A DNA stretch of 64,000 nt from Ruminococcus gauvreauii (GTDB lineage: Bacteria; Bacillota; Clostridia; Lachnospirales; Lachnospiraceae): the NCBI RefSeq assembly GCF_025151995.1, contig NZ_CP102290.1, positions 1,674,001 through 1,738,000 of the forward strand. The letters run 5' to 3'. Made by a program: the position numbers and the translations under genes. Below are positions 1 through 8,001 of this stretch, one piece after another. Every line of letters starts with the position of its first letter. The first letter of the stretch is position 1. The notes under the pieces are model-generated. The model had not been told where the DNA came from. It ran no database searches and saw only the letters and a program-made list of their open reading frames with translations.

Positions 1-113
1 GTAAAATTAAGATTCTCGGCAACCCGGAACATACCTTCATCGGCTCTCGGAAATTCTTCCATGACATCCTGACATACGATGAAGTCTTCTTTCATCTTCC
101 CTGTTTGTTCCAT
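1..113 (-). CDS. Probable ABC transporter ATP-binding protein, N-terminus only
   Basis: Only the first 37 codons are present; the rest lies left of the window. Two starts are possible: ATG at 113, or ATG at 95, which forms a 4-base ATGA overlap with the stop of the upstream permease. The visible residues (MKEDFIVCQDV then FRVAENLNF) show no Walker motif yet. The pattern of a short strand followed by an AENLNF-like segment fits the start of nitrate/sulfonate/taurine ABC ATPases, and such an ATPase is the missing member of the permease and binding-protein set upstream. The assignment rests mainly on context. Confidence 0.55.
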   Translation of the reverse strand, partial: MEQTGKMKEDFIVCQDVMEEFPRADEGMFRVAENLNF

Positions 114-883
114 GCGCATAATTTACTCTCCAATCCTCTCATAATCATTACAAGCAACATACCGACAACTGCGATACACACGATACCGGTCACGATCTGT
201 ACCATATTACTGCTCTGCTGTCCGGTGATAATGATCCAGCCCACACCCATATTGGACTGTACCATCTCGGCGGCGACGATACTCGCCCAGCTGTTTCCAA
301 GCGCCACCTGAAGACCGGAAAATATGTAGGGAACGACGGAAGGAATAATGATCGTCGTAAACAGCTGATTGTCTTTTGCCCCCAGCATCTTGGCTGCACG
401 GATCAGCATCGGATCCACGGATTTTACACCGGAATACACACTGATCGTGATGACAAAGAAGGATGCGAGGAAGATCAGAAAGTACTTTGACATCTCTGAA
501 AAACCATACCACAGGATGGAGATCGGAATCCATGCAATCGGCGGGATCGGACGAAGGAATTCGATCACCGGTTTAAAGATGGATTCCACCACCGGGTACC
601 ATCCCATCGTAACGCCAAGGACAATACCGCCGGCCGCCGCGACGACAAACGCAACCATTACACGGCGGATCGAAACCAGAATGTGACCGACCAGTGTCAC
701 TTTTCCCAGCGGATTGACAAATTTATCACCAATGTTTGCCAGCACTGTGATCGGGTCGGGGAATATCTCTCCGAACGCCGTAAGTTTCGTAACCAGGTAC
801 CAGATGACCAGGAAAATAAATACGGCAAGTGTACCGTATACAATTTTATCTCTTCGCTCCTGAGCGGGTGTCTTTGTCTGCAT
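92..883 (-). CDS. ABC transporter permease, SsuC/TauC/NrtB type
   Basis: This is an integral membrane subunit of an importer for a nitrate-, sulfonate- or taurine-like ligand (family knowledge; the ligand is unknown). The protein has an N-terminal membrane segment (about residues 16-33), further hydrophobic helices, and the cytoplasmic EAA loop near residues 164-193 (RAAKMLGAKDNQL...P...Y), which contacts the ATPase. The start is taken as the ATG at 883, which overlaps the TAA of the upstream permease by one base (TAATG) and has an AAAGGGGG ribosome site; an upstream in-frame GTG is too close to that site. The tight overlap with both neighbours indicates translational coupling in one operon. 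Confidence 0.9.
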   Translation of the reverse strand: MQTKTPAQERRDKIVYGTLAVFIFLVIWYLVTKLTAFGEIFPDPITVLANIGDKFVNPLGKVTLVGHILVSIRRVMVAFVVAAAGGIVLGVTMGWYPVVESIFKPVIEFLRPIPPIAWIPISILWYGFSEMSKYFLIFLASFFVITISVYSGVKSVDPMLIRAAKMLGAKDNQLFTTIIIPSVVPYIFSGLQVALGNSWASIVAAEMVQSNMGVGWIIITGQQSSNMVQIVTGIVCIAVVGMLLVMIMRGLESKLCAWNKQGR

Positions 884-1665
884 TACCACTTACCCCCTTT
901 CATTACCTTTTTCTCGATCAGAGAAATCGGAAGCATCAGCAGCGAACCAACGATACCGATGACAAACATACCGACGATGATGATATCCGGGCGGAGAATC
1001 CCGCGCGCCTGCTGAATCATGTAGCCGACACCTTTATTGGATGCCAGAAGTTCTGCCGCTACGATCGTCGTCCATGCACCTCCCAGTGAAAGCTTTAACC
1101 CGTTGATGATCATCGGGAACGCCGAAGGAATGGCAATCCTGCGAAGCAGCTGCCAGTTGGATGCGCCAAAGGTAGCACCTACCCAAAGATGAACCTGTTT
1201 CGTCTGCTTGATCCCTGAATATGCATTGATAACATTTGCTACGACCGCCCCGATAAAGATAACGACGGCTTTTGATGTAAAACCAATGCCTAAGAATACA
1301 ACCATGACAGGAACCCAGGCAATACCGGGTACCGTACGAATCATGTCAAATACCGGGCGGACCATCAGGTCTGCTTTTTCATACCACGCCATTACGATAC
1401 CAAGCGGTACTCCGATCACGACGCCCAGCAGGTATCCTGATAATACGATTTTCAGACTGGATACGAGATGTGCAAGCAGCGTTGCACCGTCCGGATTCGG
1501 GTCCGTCAGTTTTTTGATAAATGTCTGTACGATCTTGATCGGACTCGGCAGCGTATTCGGCGTAAAAATTCCCAGTCCGTCTGTGACGAGCCACCATATA
1601 AACAGAATGAAGGCAATCGTCGCCACACTCAATATCCATAAATATTTACTCTTCTTTCTTTTCAC
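883..1665 (-). CDS. ABC transporter permease, SsuC/TauC/NrtB type (second permease)
   Basis: A second BPD_transp_1-type permease, paralogous to the downstream one. It has an N-terminal anchor helix (ILSVATIAFILFIWWLV), a mid-protein GVVIGVPLGIVMAW segment and an EAA loop (GATFGASNWQLLRRIAIPSA). The start is placed at the GTG at 1665, giving MKRKKSKYLW: a GAGAGG site lies nine bases upstream, and the positively charged residues before the first helix fit a membrane protein. A longer in-frame reading back to 1716 has no good ribosome site and runs into a hairpin region. Two distinct permeases next to one binding protein suggest a heterodimeric membrane channel. Confidence 0.88.
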   Translation of the reverse strand: MKRKKSKYLWILSVATIAFILFIWWLVTDGLGIFTPNTLPSPIKIVQTFIKKLTDPNPDGATLLAHLVSSLKIVLSGYLLGVVIGVPLGIVMAWYEKADLMVRPVFDMIRTVPGIAWVPVMVVFLGIGFTSKAVVIFIGAVVANVINAYSGIKQTKQVHLWVGATFGASNWQLLRRIAIPSAFPMIINGLKLSLGGAWTTIVAAELLASNKGVGYMIQQARGILRPDIIIVGMFVIGIVGSLLMLPISLIEKKVMKGGKW

Positions 1666-1701
1666 GGCAAATATCCTCTCTTTTTGTTTTTTTAGACAAA
1701 A

Positions 1702-1746
1702 CAACAGGGCAACCATTCACAAGTAATTAATGAAGTTACCCTGTTG
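1702..1746 (-). terminator. Stem-loop between binding protein and permease genes
   Basis: Twelve-base arms at 1702-1713 and 1735-1746 (CAACAGGGTAAC / GTTGCCCTGTTG on the minus strand) pair fully in the minus transcript, with one U-G wobble that would be a C-A mismatch on the plus strand. A short TTTTG follows. This fits a partial terminator or RNA-stabilising hairpin that lets the upstream binding-protein gene be expressed above the permeases. Confidence 0.55.
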
Positions 1747-1793
1747 CTTTTTGTCAGCCGGTTCTTATACTTTTATGTGCCCTGCCAGTCGAA

Positions 1794-2969
1794 CTAATCC
1801 AGCGTGGCTACTTTTACATCCAGATCCAGCGCTTTATTCAGGAAACTAGGATCGATGTTCTTCAGGTTGTCCAGATTTGCCTCCTCGATTACTCCGATCT
1901 CAGCGAAGAATTTTGCGGCAGAGATAGTACTGGTACCGAGCACGTAATCATCTTTCTCCATGGTCTCTTTTGTAAACAGCGGACGCGCTTCAATTTCAGC
2001 CGCAACAGTTTCTTCCGTATATTCCCGTCCGTTCTCAAGTACGTAATCCAGGTATCCTTTGTGGAAGGTATCCATATCATTCATCAGCTCATCTGCAGTC
2101 TCGTAGAAGACTTTCAGGAACAAGGTCACATCATCTGCACGTTCCTGGCTCACGTCTCTTCTTGACACGATACCGGAGCAGTACGGACTTCCTGTAGCTG
2201 CCGCATAGTCACAGATCTTTACCATGCCGGCTTTCTCGAGTTCATCAATGTAATTCAGTCCGTCGACAGAAATAATATCACCTTCCCCGGCGATAAAAGC
2301 CTGATTTGCTGTGGAATAATCCATGTTCAGGAATTCATAGTCTTTTCCTGCTGTCAGCCCGAATTTGTTCATATACGCATAGGCCTGCTGCTGTGTCAGC
2401 GTACTGGTAGCTCCAAGACAGGTTACACCTTCCAGTGTCTCTTTGCTTCCCTTCATACCGTCTATCTCAGACGCTTTTGCAATATCGCTGTCAGGTCTCG
2501 CATAGATTGCACCTGTTCCGGCAGCTTCCGATTCAGCGATCAGATCACAGACGCCGCCGCAGACCGTATAGATCGTTGCCAGGCCGTTGACTCCGATATC
2601 CAGCTGCTGTGCTGCCAGGCCCTCGTTCATGGATGAACCGTTGTCAAACACGATGTATTCCACATCCAGTCCGGCATCCTTAAAGTAACCTTTTTCACTT
2701 GCGTAGATGACCGGATAGCAGAAACTGCACGGCTGTACGCCAACCACGAGAGTTTCTCCGCTTCCCTTCAGCTCGCCGGAATCCACCGTGTCCTGATCCG
2801 CCTTTTCGGTATCAGCAGCGTCTTTTGAGGCATCACTGCTCTCCTCCGTGTTCTGCTTTGGCTCTTCCTTCTCTTCCGAAGCTTTTGATCCGCAGCCTGC
2901 AAGTGCTGCTGCAGCCATGATTGCAGCGAGTGCAATCCCTGTCATTTTTTTCCATGTTTTTCTTTTCAT
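1794..2969 (-). CDS. ABC transporter substrate-binding lipoprotein, NMT1/SsuA-like
   Basis: This is the extracytoplasmic ligand-binding subunit, first gene of the importer operon. The N-terminus is a lipoprotein signal with the lipobox ALAGC (Cys26), then a Glu/Lys/Asp-rich linker to about residue 70. The mature domain begins GETLVVGVQPCSFCYP and contains ASEKGYFKDAGLDVEY, the signature of NMT1/taurine/nitrate-type binding proteins. Cysteine pairs occur at two places near the expected pocket (PCSFC and CGGVC), unusual for the family. The start ATG is preceded by AAGGGAGC. The ligand cannot be told from sequence; an aliphatic sulfonate, nitrate-like or pyrimidine-like compound are the usual options. 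Confidence 0.88.
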   Translation of the reverse strand: MKRKTWKKMTGIALAAIMAAAALAGCGSKASEEKEEPKQNTEESSDASKDAADTEKADQDTVDSGELKGSGETLVVGVQPCSFCYPVIYASEKGYFKDAGLDVEYIVFDNGSSMNEGLAAQQLDIGVNGLATIYTVCGGVCDLIAESEAAGTGAIYARPDSDIAKASEIDGMKGSKETLEGVTCLGATSTLTQQQAYAYMNKFGLTAGKDYEFLNMDYSTANQAFIAGEGDIISVDGLNYIDELEKAGMVKICDYAAATGSPYCSGIVSRRDVSQERADDVTLFLKVFYETADELMNDMDTFHKGYLDYVLENGREYTEETVAAEIEARPLFTKETMEKDDYVLGTSTISAAKFFAEIGVIEEANLDNLKNIDPSFLNKALDLDVKVATLD

Positions 2970-3021
2970 ATACAGCTCCCTTTCTTTTTAGTATTTCCGT
3001 CTCCTGAATGACTATGGTTAC

Positions 3022-3118
3022 ATTATATAGATTTCAATGTTTTGTAACTATTAATATTTTGACCTGTTTTTTAGAATTTTTGACTTCTTGACCACGAAAT
3101 TGCAAAAAAGTCAAAAAT
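3022..3118 (-). promoter_or_regulatory. Promoter/operator region of the ABC importer
   Basis: A TATAAT box lies at 3027-3022 on the minus strand, about 55 bases ahead of the binding-protein gene; no good -35 box is seen. Upstream is an 11-base inverted repeat ATTTTTGACTT / AAGTCAAAAAT (3076-3086 and 3108-3118) plus extra TTGACC half-sites near 3058 and 3087. This looks like an operator array for an unidentified regulator. Confidence 0.4.
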
Positions 3119-3150
3119 TTTTCCAGAAATAAACAAAGTACTCACAGCAC

Positions 3151-3193
3151 AAAAAAATCAGGCTGCCGGCAACTTTAATTTGCCAACAACCTG
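3151..3193 (-). terminator. Intrinsic terminator of the FtsX-type ABC operon
   Basis: The arms 3180-3193 and 3159-3172 form a 14-base stem in the minus transcript, all positions paired when three U-G wobbles are counted, with a 7-base loop. It is followed by a run of seven U. It sits 22 bases after the permease stop codon. Confidence 0.9.
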
Positions 3194-3214
3194 ACCTCGC
3201 CTGATATAACTTCT

Positions 3215-5806
3215 TTAATTTTCTCTCAAACGCTCCACTACCGGCTGCTTTCCTCCTGCTTTCAGCGCAGTGAGCGGGACCGCTGCTCCCAACACCAGCA
3301 GTATCGGAATCACTGCCAGCATCGGCACCATGGTAAAACGGAAACTCATAAACCACAGAGCATTAGCGGCAGTCCGCAGAGCCGTGAAGGAAAAAATGAG
3401 GGTGAGCAGTGTTGATGTGAGGGCAGTGAATGCCGCATAATAAATGCCCTCCAGCATCATCAGCTTTTTCAGCTGTCCCGACGTCATGCCGATGCTCTCA
3501 AGCATCGCAAATTCCTTCCGCCGTGTGATGATCCCCGTCAGAATGGAATTGATGAAATTCAGGATTCCGATCAGCCCCACCACCAGAGCCAACGCCATAC
3601 CGACTGTCGTAAACATCGAAGTCATATCATCGAAGATTCCCAGCCAGGAAAATTTGGACTCATAATTCATCGTCGGCTCCACGTTATCCGTGTACTGTTT
3701 CAGAAACTGATTCATCGCCTCTTCCCTGTCATCCCGCACATTGAATGCATACGTCATGACCAGATCTTCCGAGGCCACGTTTCCATACTGTTCCGCCGTG
3801 GTATAGTAGCTGAACGAGAAGCCGATCCTGCATGTCTGCGGATAATAGTTTGATTTTACGATGGAAAGGATCTCATACGTACCGATCACTTTCCCCTCCC
3901 GGTCCTTCAGTGTAATCATATCGCCGACCTGATGCATGGCTGCATACTCTTCCACTCTCCCGTCATCATCCACCGTCACCGTTCCCAGAATGTATTTGCC
4001 TGTGTTTAACTTCTCTCGGATGACATCGGGATCTGTCTCACCCTTCCAGATCTTCAGCCTGGACAGCGGCAGGTCTTCCATCCCGTACAGAAACCCGGAA
4101 TAATTACCATTCTGATCCACATTCGCCGGACGGGGCGAATCCGGATAAAGGACGGTTCCGTCCGATGCCCTTGCAACCTCAGGCGGCACCTGATAGGATT
4201 CTCTGTCAACGAAAATACCGCTGGATCCGTACAGTTTCCCACCCGCTTCGAATCCTTCCTGACTCTGCACATTGTTGATAAAATTCTCGCTCACCGCCTG
4301 ATTCGGATCATCGCCTCTGTAGCCATAATTAAAATAATCCGCGTGACCGATCAGATAATCCGTATCCACAAACCGCTCCAGGTATTTGTCCGTGTCAAAC
4401 GAGTGGAGAATCATAAATACACTGTTCAGCAGAATGACCGACAAAGACAGCGACAGCAGCACCACGACCGTCTGCTTTCTGTTTCTTCCAAGATTGGACA
4501 TTGCCATCCGGTAGAGTTTGGCTCCCCCCGCCGTTTTTTTATGTTTTTTCCTTCTCTTTTTGCTCGCCAGACCCGTATAGGATACCGCCTCGACAGGAGA
4601 AACCCTCGCTGCAGTCCGCGCCGGTTTCATCGTGCTGATCCACACGGTAAACAGCGTAAAAACGGCCGCTCCGATGAAAATCGCCGGGTTCGGCGTCACC
4701 ACCGCATACTTTCCGCTGGACGTTGACACGTTAAATATCACCGGCAGCAGCAGCTTGCCTATGATAAAACCAACGACCAGCCCCAGCGGAATCCCCACAA
4801 CCGACATGCGCCAGGACTGGCGGCGGATGATTTTCTTGATCTGGCGCCCCGTCGTCCCGATCGTCTTCAGCAGTCCGTAGAACTGGATATCCTTCACAAC
4901 CGAAATCTGAAAAATATTATAGATGATCAGATATCCCGCCGTCAGGATGATCAGCAGCACCGCTCCCATTCCAATCACGGATATCGCATCAATCTCTCCG
5001 GTACCGTCAGACAGATACGCCCAGTTCGCATTATTTTCAATATAATCCGGGCTGTCCGGATCTGCGGAATATCCCGCAGCTTCTATCATCTCATCCATCT
5101 TTTCCTGGATGTTACGGGAATTTGAGAATTTTACATACGCAAATATCTTTCCCACATTCCCGGATTCATTTTCTGAAGCCGCCTGCCGAAGTTCCTGCGC
5201 ATGCTCCGTCAGATACGCCTTCGAGACCAGTCCGAACCCGACATTCAGCGCGGGGTCCGGTTCATACCAGCCGCTCAGTGTAAACGTCCTGTCAAACGGC
5301 TCCCTGTACTCCCCCATGCTCATCTGAAGCGTGACCTGCTCACCCTCCCGGCATGGAATGCCGAGCAGCTCCAGCGACATGGTATCCATCATGATTTCGT
5401 CTGCCTCCCGGGGGAAGTGCCCTCCGGAAATCTCGATAAAATACCAGTCCAGCTTATCTTCCGGATAATACCAGAACTCCACGTGCCGTTTCAGAAACTC
5501 CGGATTCAGTATCCTGTCAGCGCATATCATATTATCCGCCATGTCCTCCGGTATCCCTGTCGCTTTCAGTTTCTCATATTCTTCCCGGCTGATTCCTTTA
5601 AACGCTCCATGTGCATTCCCGCCGCTCTGGCGCATCGTCTGCTGCTGCATCGACTGCCCCAGTCCGATGCCGATCGTAAACAGTGAGGTGAACAGTACCG
5701 TAGTGAGAATAATTGCGATCACCGCTATGCTGTTCCTCATCCTGTTAGCCTTGAGGCTGCGGTCGGACAGCCTTCTCACCACACTCTTATTCTTAACATT
5801 TGGCAT
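3215..5806 (-). CDS. ABC transporter permease, FtsX/MacB family
   Basis: A large (about 863 residue) permease with two FtsX domains, as in Gram-positive exporters for peptides, antibiotics or lipoproteins. The first membrane helix is near residues 25-50. A long extracytoplasmic segment follows, then a three-helix FtsX block around 280-400 ending in the conserved MKPARTAARVSPVEAVSYTG. A fourth hydrophobic segment (VVLLSLSLSVILL) opens a second extracytoplasmic domain, and a C-terminal FtsX block begins near 720 (FINSILTGIITRRKEFAMLESIGMT). The start is the ATG at 5806, eight bases after AAAGGCGG; an in-frame GTG three codons earlier is too near that site. It overlaps the upstream ATPase gene by 14 bases. 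The substrate is unknown. Confidence 0.9.
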   Translation of the reverse strand: MPNVKNKSVVRRLSDRSLKANRMRNSIAVIAIILTTVLFTSLFTIGIGLGQSMQQQTMRQSGGNAHGAFKGISREEYEKLKATGIPEDMADNMICADRILNPEFLKRHVEFWYYPEDKLDWYFIEISGGHFPREADEIMMDTMSLELLGIPCREGEQVTLQMSMGEYREPFDRTFTLSGWYEPDPALNVGFGLVSKAYLTEHAQELRQAASENESGNVGKIFAYVKFSNSRNIQEKMDEMIEAAGYSADPDSPDYIENNANWAYLSDGTGEIDAISVIGMGAVLLIILTAGYLIIYNIFQISVVKDIQFYGLLKTIGTTGRQIKKIIRRQSWRMSVVGIPLGLVVGFIIGKLLLPVIFNVSTSSGKYAVVTPNPAIFIGAAVFTLFTVWISTMKPARTAARVSPVEAVSYTGLASKKRRKKHKKTAGGAKLYRMAMSNLGRNRKQTVVVLLSLSLSVILLNSVFMILHSFDTDKYLERFVDTDYLIGHADYFNYGYRGDDPNQAVSENFINNVQSQEGFEAGGKLYGSSGIFVDRESYQVPPEVARASDGTVLYPDSPRPANVDQNGNYSGFLYGMEDLPLSRLKIWKGETDPDVIREKLNTGKYILGTVTVDDDGRVEEYAAMHQVGDMITLKDREGKVIGTYEILSIVKSNYYPQTCRIGFSFSYYTTAEQYGNVASEDLVMTYAFNVRDDREEAMNQFLKQYTDNVEPTMNYESKFSWLGIFDDMTSMFTTVGMALALVVGLIGILNFINSILTGIITRRKEFAMLESIGMTSGQLKKLMMLEGIYYAAFTALTSTLLTLIFSFTALRTAANALWFMSFRFTMVPMLAVIPILLVLGAAVPLTALKAGGKQPVVERLREN

Positions 5807-6479
5807 ACGTGCCACCGCCTTTCACCCTTCCATCCTCAATCCGGATGATACGGTCCGCCAGCTGTGCGATCTCCTCATTGTGTGTGATCATTACGATCGT
5901 CTGACCGAACCTGTCCGCGGTAACCTTCATCAGACCCAGAACATCCTGACTCGTCCCGGTATCCAGATTTCCCGTTGGCTCATCCGCCAGTACAATGGCG
6001 GGCTTCGTCGCAAGCGCCCTGGCGATGGCCACACGCTGCTGCTGTCCCCCTGAGAGCTGTGACGGCAGATTATAAAGCTTCTCTTTCAGTCCCAGCAGAG
6101 ATATGACATCTTTTACATAATCGCCGTCAATCTCACCGCCGTCCAGTTCAATCGGAAGCACAATATTTTCATAGACGTTCAGTACCGGAACCAGATTGTA
6201 ACTCTGAAAGACAAATCCAATCTTTCTCCTCCTGAAGATCGTCAGCTCCTCATCTTTTAAAGAAAAAATATCCTTTCCATCCACCGTCACACTCCCTGCA
6301 GTCGGCCGGTCGAGACCTCCCAGCATATGGAGAAGCGTAGATTTACCGCTGCCGGACGTCCCGACCACCGAAGTAAAAGAACCCTCCTCAATCTGAATGC
6401 TGACCCCATCGAGTGCACGCACCTGCGTGTCGCCGCTCCCATAATATTTTCTCAGATCTAATGTTTCCAGAATCTTCAT
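5793..6479 (-). CDS. ABC transporter ATP-binding protein, LolD/MacB type
   Basis: This is the energising subunit for the FtsX-type permease that follows. Walker A is GTSGSGKST (about residues 40-48), the Q-loop is VFQSYNLVP, the signature is LSGGQQQRVAIARAL, Walker B is VLADEPTGNLD and the H-loop is MITHN. The phrase DEPTGNLD is typical of the MacB/LolD/FtsE group. The start is the second ATG (6479), six bases after GGAGG; the first ATG lies against the ribosome site. The stop overlaps the permease start, so the two are coupled. A two-component system often controls such pairs, but the one in this window lies 9 kb away and is not clearly linked. Confidence 0.93.
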   Translation of the reverse strand: MKILETLDLRKYYGSGDTQVRALDGVSIQIEEGSFTSVVGTSGSGKSTLLHMLGGLDRPTAGSVTVDGKDIFSLKDEELTIFRRRKIGFVFQSYNLVPVLNVYENIVLPIELDGGEIDGDYVKDVISLLGLKEKLYNLPSQLSGGQQQRVAIARALATKPAIVLADEPTGNLDTGTSQDVLGLMKVTADRFGQTIVMITHNEEIAQLADRIIRIEDGRVKGGGTYAKC

Positions 6480-6513
6480 ATCCATCCTCCATTCCCGAAC
6501 TGTTACATATGTG

Positions 6514-6563
6514 CAAAAAAATCTGTGTAAAGCGTATGTTTAGCTTTACACAGATTATAACAG
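6514..6563 (-). promoter_or_regulatory. Terminator-like perfect inverted repeat adjoining a TATAAT box
   Basis: The perfect 14-base inverted repeat AATCTGTGTAAAGC / GCTTTACACAGATT (6520-6533 and 6543-6556) with a 9-base loop is followed on the minus strand by seven T. It therefore looks like the terminator of the LacI-type gene. A perfect TATAAT (6559-6554) begins just before the repeat, so the same sequence could be an operator or attenuator at the start of the ABC operon transcript. Which role applies is open. Confidence 0.6.
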
Positions 6564-6633
6564 ATGAATCTTTCCATATACTTTCCGAAATCTAACAGAT
6601 TTGAAAGATTTTGAGTGTTGTCTGCTGCCTTTT

Positions 6634-7632
6634 TCATAGCTGCTCCCCGCCCCGCGTCGATCCCTGCACGATCAGCTTACAGTCAAGTTTCACTTCCTTC
6701 TGAATCGCTGCCTCCCCATTCTGTATCAGATCAAACAAAAGTCTCGCTGCCTCCGTCCCCGCTTCTTCATAATACAGATGCACTGTCGTGAGGGACGGCT
6801 CCGTCACCCTTGACAGTGAGCTGTCTCCGATGCCTGCAATCTGGATATCCTCCGGCACCCGTTTTCCGGCAGATTTCAGAAACTGCAGGGCTCCCGCCGC
6901 AATTGTATCCGTAGCGCAGATCACCGTGTCGATGTCCGGTACATCCGCAAGCAGCGCCTTCGCCTGCGCAGCCCCCGACTCCATATCAAACATGCACTCC
7001 CGAATATATTCATCGGGCAGTGTCTGGTGATTGTCCTGCAGTGCCTCCCGCACACCGCGCAGACGCTCCTTTCCGACCGCCTCATCCTTCTCCGTCACGC
7101 CGAGATAACCGATGCGTGTCCCTGTCCCGGCCAGATATGATGTCAGATCGTATGCGGCGCGGTAATCGTCCGAATACACGCATGAATAACCGCTCAGATA
7201 TTGGCTCAGAATAACAATGGGAACAGACAGGCTTTTCAATACTTTCCTGTGCTCCGCTGTAAAAATAGTTCCCAGCAGGATAACGCCGTCCACATGGTTC
7301 TCCTTAAAAAGATTCAGAAACCTGAGTTCTTCCTTTTCATGATTATGTGTGCACGCCAGCAGCATCTGATACCCCGCGCCCGCAAGTGTGCTGCTGATCC
7401 CGGATACCATACGGCTGATGGAATCCGAATTGATCTTCGGTATGATCACTCCGATAAAATTTGTCTTTTTGCTGCGCAATGTCTGAGCGGAACTGGAGGG
7501 CTGATACCCTGTCTCTTCAATGATCTTCCGGATACGCTCTTTTTTCTCTTCACTGACATAACCGTTATTTAAATACCTGGAGACGGTGGCACGGGAAACC
7601 CCTGCCAGTTTTGCAATTTCATTGATATTCAT
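6634..7632 (-). CDS. scrR: LacI-family repressor of the sucrose operon (ScrR-like)
   Basis: A cytoplasmic transcription factor. Residues 1-50 form the LacI helix-turn-helix (INEIAKLAGVSRATVSRYLNN) and hinge; residues about 60-330 are a periplasmic-binding-like effector domain with typical blocks (IGVIIPKINSD, VDGVILLG, TRIGYLG, DTVICATDTIAAGAL, TTVHLYYEEAGTEAA). The length of 332 residues is normal. It is transcribed divergently from the sucrose PTS and hydrolase genes, so it is inferred to repress them and release DNA when sucrose-6-phosphate or fructose is present, as known for ScrR. LacI-type palindromes lie in the shared spacer. The ATG has an AGGAAAA site. Alternative: a global CcpA-like role, less likely given the location. 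Confidence 0.85.
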   Translation of the reverse strand: MNINEIAKLAGVSRATVSRYLNNGYVSEEKKERIRKIIEETGYQPSSSAQTLRSKKTNFIGVIIPKINSDSISRMVSGISSTLAGAGYQMLLACTHNHEKEELRFLNLFKENHVDGVILLGTIFTAEHRKVLKSLSVPIVILSQYLSGYSCVYSDDYRAAYDLTSYLAGTGTRIGYLGVTEKDEAVGKERLRGVREALQDNHQTLPDEYIRECMFDMESGAAQAKALLADVPDIDTVICATDTIAAGALQFLKSAGKRVPEDIQIAGIGDSSLSRVTEPSLTTVHLYYEEAGTEAARLLFDLIQNGEAAIQKEVKLDCKLIVQGSTRGGEQL

Positions 7633-7873
7633 AAATTTTCCTGCTTTCCTGATAGATGCACGTTACTCATCGTTCTGCACTCCATATGATGCCTGTGAGA
7701 GAACGATTCCATACTGAAAATATTAGCATTCTGCAAATGTAATGTCAAACGAAATGCCCCGCCTCCGGCGCATTTTCCGTCAGACCAAGAAAGTGCACAA
7801 AAACACGGTGTAATATTTGTGTGTTCTGTCAATTTACAATTTGACTTACAGGGATTACAATAAAACCACAATA

Positions 7874-7887
7874 TGAAATCGATTCCA
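7874..7887. promoter_or_regulatory. LacI-type operator, upstream site
   Basis: TGAAATCGATTCCA is a 14-base palindrome with a central CG and a single mismatch, the usual form of LacI/GalR-family operators. It lies between the divergent repressor and PTS genes, upstream of the PTS -35 box. The repressor encoded next door is the likely ligand. Confidence 0.6.
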
Positions 7888-7908
7888 CATTAAATCTCAC
7901 AGTTTTTT

Positions 7909-7965
7909 TTGACATAATAGGTTATACGGCAAATATGTGCTTTTCACATCATGGGAACGTTTTCA
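7909..7965 (+). promoter_or_regulatory. Promoter of the sucrose operon with downstream operator/cre-like site
   Basis: A perfect TTGACA (7909-7914) is followed after 17 bases by a weak AATATG. Downstream, TGGGAACGTTTTCA (7952-7965) is a second CG-centred partial palindrome, close to the CcpA cre consensus (two differences) and to LacI-type operators. Its position just after the start site fits a road-block repressor site or catabolite control. The rest of the 7633-8001 spacer is AT-rich with no further gene. Confidence 0.5.
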
Positions 7966-8001
7966 CATAATGAGCGATTTTTTTAAACAGGAGGGAAAGT
8001 C

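Noticed and set aside
3215..6479. BceAB-type bacitracin exporter controlled by the TCS at 16-17 kb
   Set aside because: The two-component genes are about 10 kb away with unrelated operons between them; the permease has two FtsX domains but no feature specific to BceB was identified.
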